Source of the DNA: SZUA-309 sp965233675 | GTDB taxonomy: Bacteria; Pseudomonadota; Gammaproteobacteria; Pseudomonadales; Azotimanducaceae | NCBI GenBank assembly: GCA_965233675.1 | Contig: OZ247498.1 | Location: 3,968,001-4,032,000, forward strand | Length of the DNA: 64,000 nucleotides | Direction of reading: 5' to 3' | Shown here: in pieces, positions 40,542 to 49,246 of the stretch | How positions within the stretch are numbered: the stretch's first letter is position 1 | How the letters are laid out: every line of letters begins with the position of its first letter | Position numbers and translations under genes: made by a program | Notes under the pieces: generated by a model | Told to the model about the DNA's origin: nothing | Databases searched by the model: none | What the model saw: the letters and a program-made list of their open reading frames with translations, nothing else

Positions 40542-40946
40542 ATGAGCGATGAAACGGCGGATCGGCTGGCGATCCAGGAACTGATCGCAACCTACAACGA
40601 CGCGGTGATGCGGATGGATGCTGATGCCTGGGCCAGCACCTGGGCGGAAGGTGGCGTCTGGTCGCTGCCGGGAATGGCGGACGGGATCGCCGGTCGCGAC
40701 GCCATCGTCGAGACCTGGAAAATGGCGATGAGTCAGTTCGAGTTCGTCGGCTTCTTTGCCTCGCCCGGGCCGTTGCAGCTCGATGGCGACACGGCGCGAG
40801 GCACGCTGTATCAGCAGGAATTCCTTTATCTGAAGGAAGGCGGTGAGCGCCAGGTGATCGGCCGCTACTCGGATGAATTCGTCAGAGTGGGTGGGCAGTG
40901 GCGCTTCAGCAAGAGAGTCTACGAGGTGCTGAAAGACAGCAGCTGA
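40542..40946 (+). CDS. SnoaL-like/NTF2-like protein
   Basis: The 134-residue product has the NTF2-like fold: RLAIQELIATYNDAVMRMDA, WASTWAEGGVWSLPG and YSDEFVRVGGQWRFSKRVYE. It is probably a small isomerase/cyclase relative or ligand binder. ATG 40542 is preceded by GAGGGAGAG and is preferred over the ATG at 40512. Confidence 0.85.
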   Translation: MSDETADRLAIQELIATYNDAVMRMDADAWASTWAEGGVWSLPGMADGIAGRDAIVETWKMAMSQFEFVGFFASPGPLQLDGDTARGTLYQQEFLYLKEGGERQVIGRYSDEFVRVGGQWRFSKRVYEVLKDSS

Positions 40947-40980
40947 AACCGTGGATCATTGGATCGACTGGGAGAGGCAG

Positions 40981-41316
40981 ATGAAATTCAGAGTCAGCGA
41001 GCGGTCGGCGGTGCAGGTGAACGATGCCCAGAGCGCGGCCGCGTTTTATGGTGGTGTGCTGGGTTTACCCGTATCAGAGGAGGAAGGCTTCCACGCCGTG
41101 GATGCGGGTCCGCTCACGCTTTACATCGATCCTGCGGATTTATCCGACGGGATCATTCTCGAACTGGTAACGGAAGATGTGGAAGCCGCGCGCAGTTATC
41201 TGGATGAGCGCGGCTGCCGCGTGCTGCGCTGGGAAGGCGCCGGCGGTGTTTGTCTGATCGAGGATCCTTTCGGGATTCGATTCAATCTCTGGCAGGAAGC
41301 GATGGATGAGGCGTGA
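40981..41316 (+). CDS. VOC-family protein
   Basis: This 111-residue single-module VOC protein has VQVNDAQSAAAFYGGVLGLP at the start and LIEDPFGIRFNLWQ at the end. The usual first-strand metal ligand is replaced by Gln, so metal binding is uncertain. ATG 40981 follows GGGAGAGG. Confidence 0.85.
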   Translation: MKFRVSERSAVQVNDAQSAAAFYGGVLGLPVSEEEGFHAVDAGPLTLYIDPADLSDGIILELVTEDVEAARSYLDERGCRVLRWEGAGGVCLIEDPFGIRFNLWQEAMDEA

Positions 41317-41364
41317 TGGTTCCGGACGGAGATTCGACCTGATCAACTGAGGCTCGCGACCTCT

Positions 41365-42009
41365 TCAGGCGTTCAATGCGGCCAGCAGATCGGGCAATTC
41401 GGCCAGAGAACCGACCCGGTGGGTCGCACTGCTGAAATCCTGGCCCTGGACGAATTCACTGTCGACCACCACACAGTCTATCCCGGCGGCCACGGCGGAA
41501 CGCAGCCCGCGTTCCGAATCTTCCACCACGATGGCCTCGTGCGGCTTGGCACCAAAACGCTCGAGTGCGGTGAGGTAAGGATCGGGCGCCGGCTTGGCTC
41601 GCGGGTAGTCGCCGCTGGCAAGGACGAAGGTCATGTGCTGCACGATCTGTCGTTGCCGATGAATGAGGTCGAAGTCAGCCCGCCGCGCAGTGGTGACGAT
41701 GGCCATCTCGAAATCACGGCCGAGCACTTCGAGAACTTCGACCACCCCGGGAATTTCTATATCCCGCTCGCGCAGGTAGCGCTGATAATCCAGGTTCCGG
41801 GCATCCCGAGTGGCGCCGATCTGATCCTCGCTGACGCCCAGGGCCCGGGCGCGTTCCCAGGCGGTGCGGCCGAGCGCCATATCCGCCAGGTAGTCGGGTA
41901 GTTCGAGGGTGACGCCGAGTTGAGCAATGTGCTGGCGGGTGGCCTCGAAATACAGCGGTTCGGTATCGACCAGCACGCCGTCGTGATCCCAGAGAATGTA
42001 GGACTTCAT
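41365..42009 (-). CDS. HAD-superfamily hydrolase (beta-phosphoglucomutase-like)
   Basis: This 214-residue HAD hydrolase has motif I LWDHDGVLVDTEP, motif II MAIVTTAR, and motif III/IV KPAPDPYLTALE followed by VVEDSERGLRSAVAAG. The cap domain type fits the beta-phosphoglucomutase/phosphatase group. Substrate unknown. Confidence 0.9.
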   Translation of the reverse strand: MKSYILWDHDGVLVDTEPLYFEATRQHIAQLGVTLELPDYLADMALGRTAWERARALGVSEDQIGATRDARNLDYQRYLRERDIEIPGVVEVLEVLGRDFEMAIVTTARRADFDLIHRQRQIVQHMTFVLASGDYPRAKPAPDPYLTALERFGAKPHEAIVVEDSERGLRSAVAAGIDCVVVDSEFVQGQDFSSATHRVGSLAELPDLLAALNA

Positions 42010-42117
42010 CGGCTAAGCCTAGCGGCTGTTGCGGTCGGGATAAATGGCGGTGAGAATCATTTCCCCTTGTGGAGGAGAGAGCCATGGGAACGGTTGAGGA
42101 GAGTCAGGGAGGTGGCA

Positions 42118-42525
42118 ATGCGTGAACGGCCGGTGAGTGAAGTGTTCCCCCTCATCTGGTCCGATGACGTGGAGGCCATCCTGGACTGGTGCGTCGGCAC
42201 GCTCGGACTAATGGAATCCTGGCGTGCGCCCGGCGCCGAAGGGCTCGAGCATGCGGAGGTGCTCTGGCCGGGTGGTCGCGTAAGTATCAATGTTCGCACG
42301 GACAGTACCCGGCACACAGGACCGAGCGGGATTTCGTTGCGGGTGGACGACCGGGAACGGGTGGCCGCCCTCCATGATCGGGTGGTGGCTGCGGGAGGAG
42401 AGATTCTGATGGCGCTGAGCGAGAGCCCGGTGGCATATAGCTTCACAGCGCTGGACCCGGACGGTAATCAATGGTGGGTGAACGCCGAGACTGGCTTTCT
42501 GGATGAGTTGCGAGGAAATCCATGA
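42118..42525 (+). CDS. VOC-family protein
   Basis: This 135-residue VOC protein has SEVFPLIWSDDVEAILDWCV and a C-terminal YSFTALDPDGNQWWVN. ATG 42118 follows AGGGAGG. It overlaps the next ORF by 4 bp. This is the third VOC gene of the region, fourth counting the cassette 19 fragment. Confidence 0.85.
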   Translation: MRERPVSEVFPLIWSDDVEAILDWCVGTLGLMESWRAPGAEGLEHAEVLWPGGRVSINVRTDSTRHTGPSGISLRVDDRERVAALHDRVVAAGGEILMALSESPVAYSFTALDPDGNQWWVNAETGFLDELRGNP

Positions 42526-42704
42526 CCGATCTCGTGCGCTCTCTCCCGGTGCTTGGCCTTCCGGGCCGGAATCCGGAAACCGAAAGCTGGATGTCGAACC
42601 TGTTCGCGGCACTCGGTGTGCGTGATACTGAGGTGGCGCGTTATGGCCATTGGTCCAGCGACGCTGATCCGCGGCTGGCAGGAAACGCTCGATGGGTGAC
42701 GTAG
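42522..42704 (+). pseudogene. Truncated serine hydrolase-like (RBBP9/YdeN) fragment
   Basis: ATG 42522 opens 60 codons beginning MTDLVRSLPVLGLPGRNPET and continuing ESWMSNLFAALG, which resembles the start of RBBP9/YdeN-type alpha/beta hydrolases (LPG..PE.W). The frame ends at TAG 42702 before any nucleophile elbow. It is probably a gene remnant. Confidence 0.5.
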
Positions 42705-42877
42705 TCCGGTTCAGGAAGCCATCGAAGAAAGAGAAGGCCCGAGGCAAAACGCTTTGCGGACGGGGTTTCCACAAGTGGGTGATTGATCAGGAAAAACAGT
42801 TCGACGTTAAGAAGGGCAAGCTCATCACCATCCATCGCTGCAGTCGATGCGGAGAGACAAGAACCAGTGCAACCTGA
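42692..42877 (+). CDS. Small zinc-ribbon-like protein
   Basis: The 61-residue basic protein has LCGRGFHKWVIDQEKQFD and HRCSRCGETR, giving two Cys/His clusters likely to bind zinc. Nucleic-acid or protein binding is plausible. It overlaps the preceding fragment by 13 bp. Confidence 0.6.
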   Translation: MGDVVRFRKPSKKEKARGKTLCGRGFHKWVIDQEKQFDVKKGKLITIHRCSRCGETRTSAT

Positions 42878-42913
42878 GCAGATCAGGCGGCAGACACTCG
42901 GGGGAGACAGGGT

Positions 42914-43339
42914 ATGAATCAGAACGTCATTTTCGGGCCATTCTTCGTGATGATGGGCCTGACGCTCCTGGTCTGGCTGTTCATGTTTGCGAAGCGGATT
43001 CCGTTTCTGAACAGCGTGGATATCGAGCCGGACGACCTGACCGCGGCAAAGCTTGCGGAGATTTCACCACCGTCCGTGACGAATCCATCGGACAATCTCA
43101 AAAACCTCTTCGAGATGCCCGTCCTGTTCTACGCCATGGCGTTGTATCTGTATGCCGTAGGTCAGGTGGACAACGTGCATCTGATCGCTGCCTGGGTTTT
43201 TGTGGTTTTCCGGGCGGCGCAGAGCGCCATTCACTGCACGGTGAATATCGTCATGGCCCGGTTCGCGACTTACGCGCTCTCCTGCCTGGCCCTGTGGTTC
43301 ATGGTGGGCCGGGCAGCGTTCGAGTTTTTCAAGGGTTAG
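42914..43339 (+). CDS. MAPEG family membrane protein
   Basis: This 141-residue protein has four transmembrane helices and the MAPEG-like core NLKNLFEMPVLFYAMALYLY followed by FRAAQSAIHCTVN. Bacterial members may be glutathione transferases or peroxidases, but many are uncharacterised. ATG 42914. Confidence 0.85.
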   Translation: MNQNVIFGPFFVMMGLTLLVWLFMFAKRIPFLNSVDIEPDDLTAAKLAEISPPSVTNPSDNLKNLFEMPVLFYAMALYLYAVGQVDNVHLIAAWVFVVFRAAQSAIHCTVNIVMARFATYALSCLALWFMVGRAAFEFFKG

Positions 43340-43352
43340 AGGAGGCAGACTC

Positions 43353-43439
43353 ATGTGCCGGAACATACGTACGCTGCACAATTTCGAGCCACCGGCGACG
43401 GCGAAAGCCCGGGCGGCACAGCGGTTTGGCTCCGTTTGA
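43353..43439 (+). pseudogene. Truncated DUF2277 gene
   Basis: Twenty-eight codons starting MCRNIRTLHNFEPPAT reproduce the invariant opening of DUF2277 proteins (normally ~85-90 residues). The rest is replaced by KARAAQRFGSV and a stop. AGGAGG lies upstream. It is a clear 5' remnant. Confidence 0.75.
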
Positions 43440-43449
43440 ACACCCGGCG

Positions 43450-43983
43450 ATGAAGAAACAGGCAATCGTCGTGATCGACATGCAGCGAGGCCTGGTGCTC
43501 GGTGCCTATAGGCAGGATGCAGTGGTGGCCACCGTGAACGCACTGATCGAGCGCGGTCGTGCGGCTGGCGTGCCTGTGGTGTTCGTCCAGCACAACCACG
43601 CCACCTTCGAGCCCATGATGCGCGGGAATCGGGGCTGGGAGATATTCGGTGAGCTCGATCGGCAGCCGGATGATCCGGTCGTCGAAAAGGCCGCCTGTGA
43701 TGCTTTCTATGAAACGACGCTCGATGCCACACTCAGGAACCTGGGCGTCCGGGAGCTTCTGATCACCGGTCTGCAGACCGAGTACTGCGTGGACACGGCC
43801 TGCCGTGCCGCCCTCTCCCACGGCTATGACGTAGTGCTGGTGGAAGACGGGCATTCCACGGGTGACGCGGACCTGCCCGCCGCGGAGATCATCCGGCATC
43901 ACAACACCGTGCTGGCGAACATGGTGCATCCGAGCGCACAGATCCGGGTGCTGCCGGGCAGCGAGGTGACGGTTGCCGGCTGA
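43450..43983 (+). CDS. Isochorismatase-family cysteine hydrolase
   Basis: This 177-residue cysteine hydrolase has the catalytic Asp in IVVIDMQRGLV, Lys in VVEKAACDAFYET and Cys in LQTEYCVDTACRAALSHGYD. Its substrate is unknown (nicotinamidase-, isochorismatase- or biuret-like). It overlaps the NUDIX gene by 11 bp. Confidence 0.9.
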   Translation: MKKQAIVVIDMQRGLVLGAYRQDAVVATVNALIERGRAAGVPVVFVQHNHATFEPMMRGNRGWEIFGELDRQPDDPVVEKAACDAFYETTLDATLRNLGVRELLITGLQTEYCVDTACRAALSHGYDVVLVEDGHSTGDADLPAAEIIRHHNTVLANMVHPSAQIRVLPGSEVTVAG

Positions 43984-44428
43984 GCGGTTCAAGGCCATTG
44001 TGGAAGCACATCTGGTTCTTTTCGGTGGCGCCAACCGTGAAAGCGTGCTCCTTCTGCGCCGGTTCGAGACGGGCTACATGGACGGCTGCTATTCGGTGGT
44101 TGCCGGGCATCTGGATGGCGGCGAGACGGCCCGGGCGGGCATGGCGAGAGAGGCGGCGGAAGAAGCCGGACTGGAGATTGAGGCAGACGCGCTTACCCTG
44201 CATCATCTGATGCATCGCTTTGATGGCGCCGAGCGCATATCGTTCTTTTTCACCTGTGCAGAATGGTCGGGAGAGCCGGTCAACATGGAGCCGCACAAGT
44301 GTGATGAACTTGCCTGGTATCCCCTCGGGAGCCTGCCGGAAAACATGGTGCCCTATGTGCGAGCCGGGATCCTTCGGGGTCTCGCCGGAGAAACGTATTC
44401 TGAATTCGGCTGGTCAGGAGAGGAGTAG
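43973..44428 (+). CDS. NUDIX hydrolase
   Basis: This 151-residue protein has a canonical Nudix box: GHLDGGETARAGMAREAAEE followed by AGLEI. It starts with TTG 43973 inside the end of the isochorismatase gene, so translation is coupled. Substrate unknown (nucleoside diphosphate derivative). Confidence 0.92.
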   Translation: MPAERFKAIVEAHLVLFGGANRESVLLLRRFETGYMDGCYSVVAGHLDGGETARAGMAREAAEEAGLEIEADALTLHHLMHRFDGAERISFFFTCAEWSGEPVNMEPHKCDELAWYPLGSLPENMVPYVRAGILRGLAGETYSEFGWSGEE

Positions 44429-44430
44429 AC

Positions 44431-44724
44431 ATGAGCTCATACATCGTCGCGAGAATCACCATCAACGACAGAGAGCGGTACGCAAAATACGAAAGTGGCT
44501 TTCTCGAGATATTCGCTGCCCATACGGGCAGGCTGCTGGCGGTGGATGACCGTCCGGAAGTGCTCGAAGGCGCCTGGCAATGCACGCGGACGGTGATCGC
44601 CGAGTTTCCGGATCGGGAAAGCGCCCTGGCCTGGTATCGCTCGGACGATTACCAGACGCTCGCCGAACACCGCTTCGCGGCGTCCGACGGTGAAATCGCA
44701 CTGCTCGCCGGATTGGGCCAATGA
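44431..44724 (+). CDS. DUF1330 family protein
   Basis: This 97-residue DUF1330 protein has SSYIVARITINDRERYAKYE and FPDRESALAWYRSDDYQTLA. It is a dimeric alpha-beta fold of unknown function. A strong AGGAGAGGAG precedes ATG 44431. It overlaps the carbonic anhydrase gene by 4 bp. Confidence 0.9.
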   Translation: MSSYIVARITINDRERYAKYESGFLEIFAAHTGRLLAVDDRPEVLEGAWQCTRTVIAEFPDRESALAWYRSDDYQTLAEHRFAASDGEIALLAGLGQ

Positions 44725-45344
44725 CGGTCAGCGCGCTGGAGGCGTTGGAACGGTTGCAGGTGGGGAATCGCCGTTTCATCGAAGAACGTCAGATTCATCA
44801 GACCATTACGCTGCGGGACAAGCTGGAAGCGAGCGCCCGGGAGCAAAAGCCGTTCGCGATCGTGATTGGTTGCTCTGATTCCCGTGTGCCGCTGGAAATC
44901 GTGTTCGATCAGGACATTGGCGATCTCTTCGTGATCCGCGTGGCCGGCAATGTGGTGGCGCCGTCTCAGATCGGTTCCGTGGAGTTCGCCGCCGAACAGT
45001 TCGGTACTCAGCTGGTGGTCGTGCTCGGTCACAGCAATTGCGGTGCCATCCACGCGACCCTGGATCAGCTGCATCAACCGAGCGAAGAACGTTCTCCCAA
45101 CCTGCATGCCATCGTTGATCGGATCCGGCCTGCGGTGGAAGATCTGATAGGCGGGGAGCTCGAAGGTGACCACGAAGCCATGGTGCGCGCCGGTGTTCGG
45201 GCAAATGTGCGCTCGTCCGTCGAGCAGCTTCGGCATGGCTCCCGGATCCTTGAAACACTCATCGATGCAGGACAGCTGCACGTGGTTGGCGCCGAGTATT
45301 CGCTGTCTACAGGACTGGTGGAGTTCTTCGAAGGCGTGAATTGA
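44721..45344 (+). CDS. Beta-carbonic anhydrase
   Basis: This 207-residue beta-class enzyme interconverts CO2 and bicarbonate. Zinc ligands and the catalytic dyad are in GCSDSRVPLEIVFDQ (Cys, Asp-Arg) and LGHSNCGAIHAT (His, Cys). It has no signal peptide and is probably cytoplasmic. It is the last gene of the plus-strand small-gene cluster and is translationally coupled to DUF1330. Confidence 0.94.
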   Translation: MTVSALEALERLQVGNRRFIEERQIHQTITLRDKLEASAREQKPFAIVIGCSDSRVPLEIVFDQDIGDLFVIRVAGNVVAPSQIGSVEFAAEQFGTQLVVVLGHSNCGAIHATLDQLHQPSEERSPNLHAIVDRIRPAVEDLIGGELEGDHEAMVRAGVRANVRSSVEQLRHGSRILETLIDAGQLHVVGAEYSLSTGLVEFFEGVN

Positions 45345-45357
45345 GCGCCGCGGGCGG

Positions 45358-46695
45358 TCAGACCGCTTTGAAGAATGCCAGCGCCCGCTGCCGGGCAGCC
45401 GCGTGCTCGACAATCGGGTCGGGATAGCGGTCGGTACCGAACTCCGGCACGAAGCGGCGGATGTAATCGCCTTCCCGATCGAATTTTTTCGCCTGACTTT
45501 CCGGATTGAAAATCCGGAAGTAGGGGGCGGCGTCGGTGCCGGTGGAGGCGCTCCATTGCCAGCCACCATTGTTCGACGCGAAATCCGCATCCAGGAGCTG
45601 GCTGCTGAAGTAGCGCTCCCCTTCCCGCCAGTGGATGAGCAGATGCTTGGTGAGGAACATGGCGGTGATCATGCGCAGCCGGTTGTGCATGAACCCGGTC
45701 TCGGCCAGTTCGCGCATGCCTGCATCCACCAGCGGATATCCGGTCCGGCCCGCCTGCCAGGCGGCCAGCGCGTCCGGATCCTGTCGCCAGGGCAGATGAT
45801 CAAGCTCGCGGCGGAAGGAATGGCCGCGGCTCACATCCGGATACAGGGCGGTGATGTGACGGTAGAACTCACGCCAGATGAGTTCGTTCAACCAGGAGGC
45901 CGCGGCGGCGCCGGTCTGTTCGGCTTGCCAGTACGCCTCTCTGACGGACAGCACACCCAGGGAGAAATAGGGCGAGAGCCGTGACGTGGCCTGGCGGGCC
46001 GGATAGTCCCGGTCCGATTCATAGCGGCTGATGCGGGCGTCTAGAAAGGCCTGCAACCGGTCACGGGCAGCGGCTTCCCCGGCTGGCCAGTCTGGATCTG
46101 CGGGCGTGTTCGGCAGCTTTCCAAGTGGCTCGGGATCCGGCACTTCGATTTCCGGCACCCTCGCCCGAGGTTCCGGTGCCGGTAACGGCAGGCGTTCGCC
46201 GGCAGAGCAGCGCTGCTGCCAGCGACGTTTGAACGGCGTGAACACCCGGTAAGGGTCGCCGTCATCTTTGAGGATGTGGCCGGGCGGCACGATGACATCG
46301 CCGTGTCGCACGTGACAGGCGATGCCGTTCGCCGTGCAGGCGTCAGCAACCGCTCGATCCCGTCCGGCCTCGTTCAGGGGATACTCGGCGTTGAAGTAGA
46401 GGCTTTCGGCCCCCGTCCTCCGGGCGATGGCGGTGAGGGCATCGGCGGCGTCATCGAACCGGGGCGCCCAGGCCACCCAGAGCGGGATCCGCAATTCGCT
46501 CAGTGCTGAGCCCAGCGACGCCAGATTCTGGCGGAGAAACCCCAGCCGGCGATCCCCTTCCCCGTGGGCCTGGTGCTGGTCGATAGCCACCAGATACACG
46601 CCGACCACCGGCTCCCGGGGATTTTCGCAGGCGTCAGAGAGGGCCGGATTGTCGTTCAGGCGCAGATCATTTCGAAACCAGACGAGGGCGGTCAC
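45358..46695 (-). CDS. phrB: Deoxyribodipyrimidine photolyase (class I CPD photolyase)
   Basis: This 445-residue enzyme repairs UV-induced pyrimidine dimers with light. It has the N-terminal antenna domain (LVWFRNDLRLNDNPAL) and FAD-binding motifs WLNELIWREFYRHI, GYPLVDAGMRELAETGFMHN and NNGGWQWSASTGTDAAPYFR. It is divergent from polB with a 129-bp shared promoter region. I found no LexA box there. Confidence 0.95.
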   Translation of the reverse strand: MTALVWFRNDLRLNDNPALSDACENPREPVVGVYLVAIDQHQAHGEGDRRLGFLRQNLASLGSALSELRIPLWVAWAPRFDDAADALTAIARRTGAESLYFNAEYPLNEAGRDRAVADACTANGIACHVRHGDVIVPPGHILKDDGDPYRVFTPFKRRWQQRCSAGERLPLPAPEPRARVPEIEVPDPEPLGKLPNTPADPDWPAGEAAARDRLQAFLDARISRYESDRDYPARQATSRLSPYFSLGVLSVREAYWQAEQTGAAAASWLNELIWREFYRHITALYPDVSRGHSFRRELDHLPWRQDPDALAAWQAGRTGYPLVDAGMRELAETGFMHNRLRMITAMFLTKHLLIHWREGERYFSSQLLDADFASNNGGWQWSASTGTDAAPYFRIFNPESQAKKFDREGDYIRRFVPEFGTDRYPDPIVEHAAARQRALAFFKAV

Positions 46696-46824
46696 GGCAC
46701 TCTCTCAATTTGCAAACGGCCTTGATAATCGGATTCGGGTGAAGGTGACGTCAAGGCGGCAGGGAGATCGAGGCCTCAGCTGACACGCCAGTGCGCTGCT
46801 GCATTCGCGTATGGGGGGACCGAG

Positions 46825-49203
46825 GTGCACAATTTCACGATGGAAATTCGTGGCTTCATCCTGCAGGCGAGTTATCGCGTCACCTCCGGTGTGCCGGTGG
46901 TACATCTGTTCGGCCGGCTGGAAGATGGCCGCAGCTTTCTCGTGCGCGATAAACGTACGAAGCCGCACTTCTACGTGTTGCGGGATGCCGGCGCGGCGGC
47001 CACCACGGCCGGTGCCACCGCTGTATTGCCCGTGCGGAAAAAAACCTTTGCCGGCGATCCCGTGGCCCGGGTGGAGGTTTCCGTGCCTCAGGATGCACCG
47101 GGCGTGCGCAACAAACTCCATGAACGGGGCATCCCGACCTTTGAAGCGGATGTGCGTTTCGCCGTTCGCTATCTGATCGATCGGGGGGTGAAAGGCGGCT
47201 GCCTGATCAGCGGAGAGGCCCGTTCCGGCCGGACGGCCCAGGGGGGCGTGGATCTGATCTTCGATGAACCGGAGGTGACCCCCGCCGAGGTCAGTGTGCC
47301 CATCCGCACCCTGGCGTTCGATATCGAAACGGACTTCCGGGCGGAGCGTCTGCTCGCTATCTCTCTGTATGCGAAGGGGATGGCCGATCAGCCGGAGGTG
47401 GACGAAGTGCTGATCGTCGACCCGGCAGGCCGGACCATGCCGGAGCGGGCCATTGGCTTCCCGGACGAGCGCTCGGCGCTGGTCGCCTTCTGCGAGCGGA
47501 TCCGGGCGATTGATCCGGATGTGCTCACGGGCTGGAACGTGATCGATTTCGATCTGTCGGTGCTGGCGAAGGTGGCGGCCCGGGTGCGCTATGCATTTCC
47601 CCTTGGCCGGGCACCGGGCAACATGCGGCTCCGGGCGGCGGAAGGTTACTTCGGCAGCGGCCAGGCCAGCATCCCGGGCCGGCTGGTGCTGGATGGCATG
47701 GACCTGGTGCGGGGTGCCTTTCTGCGCTTCGATGACATGAGTCTGGACGCTGTTTCCCGGGAAGTACTCGGCGAAGGCAAGGCGCTCGAGGGCGATGTGA
47801 AGGATCGCGCCGGTGAGATCATGGCGCGCTACGAACAGGATCTCGATGGGTTTGCGTTCTATGCCCGGACGGACTCGAGACTGGTGCTGGACGTGGTGAA
47901 TCAGCTCAATCTGATTGATCTGGCCGTGGTCCGCAGTCAGCTCACCGGGATGACGCCGGATCGGGTGGCGGCGAGCATCGCCTCGTTTGATTTCCTCTAT
48001 CTGACCGAGCTCAGCCGGCAAGGGGTGGTGGCGCCGAGCGTGGGTTCTTCTGATTCCCGCGTGCACGCTTCCCAGGCCGGCGGCCATGTGTTCGAGCCGG
48101 TGATCGGCGTGCACGAGAACGTCTGGGTGCTGGACTTCAAAAGCCTGTATCCCAGTCTGATGCGCACTTTCAACATCGATCCAGTCAGCTATGTGCCGGA
48201 GGGCGTGACGGTGGCGGATGCCATCGAACTCGAGAACGGTGCGCGCTTCCGCCGCGAGCCCGGCATCCTGCCAGGCATGCTCGACATGCTGTTCCCGCGA
48301 CGGGAAGCTGCCAAGCGTGCGGGGGATGAGGTGGCCTCACAGGCCATCAAGATTCTGATGAACAGCTTCTATGGTGTGCTCGGCACTCCGGCCTGCCGCT
48401 TCCACAATCCGGACATTGCCAACGCCATCACCGGTCAGGGCCGCCACTTCCTGCAATGGACCCGACGCTGGTTCGAATCCCGGGGTTATCCGGTGCTCTA
48501 TGGAGATACGGACAGCGTGTTTGTGGGCTCCGGCGTGGCTGACCCCGAGGCGGCGGCAAAGCTCGGCGATGCCCTCGCCGGCGAGATGACCCAGGCGGTG
48601 GCGGACTATATCGGCGAGCGCTGGGGCGTGACCAGTCGCATGGAGCTGGAGTTCGAAAAACTCTACCTGAAGCTCTTTCTGCCGTCCGTACGACACGGTA
48701 CCGGCGGAGCGCGCAAGCGCTATGCGGGTCTACGCGCAGGCCGGGAGGGCGTGGAGTTCGTCGGCATGGAGGTGGTGCGCCGGGACTGGACAGAGCTCGC
48801 CAAACAGATTCAGCGTGAACTTTATGCACGGCTCTTCGCGGACGAGCCGGTGGATGCCTATCTGGCCGATGTGGTGACTCAGCTGCGGGACGGTGCGCTC
48901 GATGACCTGCTCGTATATCGGAAGGGCTTGCGTAAGTCCATCGAATCCTACACGGCTAACACGCCACCGCACGTTGTGGCGGCGCGGCGGCTGGTTGAAC
49001 AGCAGGGTGGCAGTCCGCCCAGGGTGATTGCCTACCTGATGACGGAATCGGGACCGGAGCCGGCTGAAGCGCTGCAACACGCGCCGGACAGGGAACACTA
49101 TGTGGAAAAGCAGGTGCGGCCGGTGGCGGAGCCGGTGCTGGAAGCGCTCGGCCTCGAGTTCGAGCAGGTGATCGGCGACGACCGTCAGATGGGTCTGTTC
49201 TGA
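46825..49203 (+). CDS. polB: DNA polymerase II (family B)
   Basis: This 792-residue family B polymerase takes part in replication restart and translesion synthesis. The exonuclease motifs are LAFDIETD (I), NVIDFDL (II) and YARTDSRLVLD (III). The polymerase motifs are DFKSLYPS (A), KILMNSFYGVLGTP (B) and YGDTDSVFVG (C). The start is GTG 46825 behind a G-rich site; ATG 46840 is an alternative. It pairs with the divergent photolyase gene as a DNA-damage locus. Confidence 0.95.
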   Translation: MHNFTMEIRGFILQASYRVTSGVPVVHLFGRLEDGRSFLVRDKRTKPHFYVLRDAGAAATTAGATAVLPVRKKTFAGDPVARVEVSVPQDAPGVRNKLHERGIPTFEADVRFAVRYLIDRGVKGGCLISGEARSGRTAQGGVDLIFDEPEVTPAEVSVPIRTLAFDIETDFRAERLLAISLYAKGMADQPEVDEVLIVDPAGRTMPERAIGFPDERSALVAFCERIRAIDPDVLTGWNVIDFDLSVLAKVAARVRYAFPLGRAPGNMRLRAAEGYFGSGQASIPGRLVLDGMDLVRGAFLRFDDMSLDAVSREVLGEGKALEGDVKDRAGEIMARYEQDLDGFAFYARTDSRLVLDVVNQLNLIDLAVVRSQLTGMTPDRVAASIASFDFLYLTELSRQGVVAPSVGSSDSRVHASQAGGHVFEPVIGVHENVWVLDFKSLYPSLMRTFNIDPVSYVPEGVTVADAIELENGARFRREPGILPGMLDMLFPRREAAKRAGDEVASQAIKILMNSFYGVLGTPACRFHNPDIANAITGQGRHFLQWTRRWFESRGYPVLYGDTDSVFVGSGVADPEAAAKLGDALAGEMTQAVADYIGERWGVTSRMELEFEKLYLKLFLPSVRHGTGGARKRYAGLRAGREGVEFVGMEVVRRDWTELAKQIQRELYARLFADEPVDAYLADVVTQLRDGALDDLLVYRKGLRKSIESYTANTPPHVVAARRLVEQQGGSPPRVIAYLMTESGPEPAEALQHAPDREHYVEKQVRPVAEPVLEALGLEFEQVIGDDRQMGLF

Positions 49204-49246
49204 GCCGCCCGAGAAAATGGGGAGGGTGTATCCCTCCCCTGCTGGA

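Noticed and set aside
42522..42704. Complete small hydrolase
   Set aside because: The frame stops before any nucleophile elbow or catalytic His, so it is listed as a fragment.
46696..46824. LexA/SOS box between phrB and polB
   Set aside because: I looked for CTG-N10-CAG and found none in the 129-bp gap, although both genes are damage-related.
46705..48114. 469-codon antisense ORF over polB
   Set aside because: It is a shadow of the clearly conserved polB frame, with no recognisable motif.
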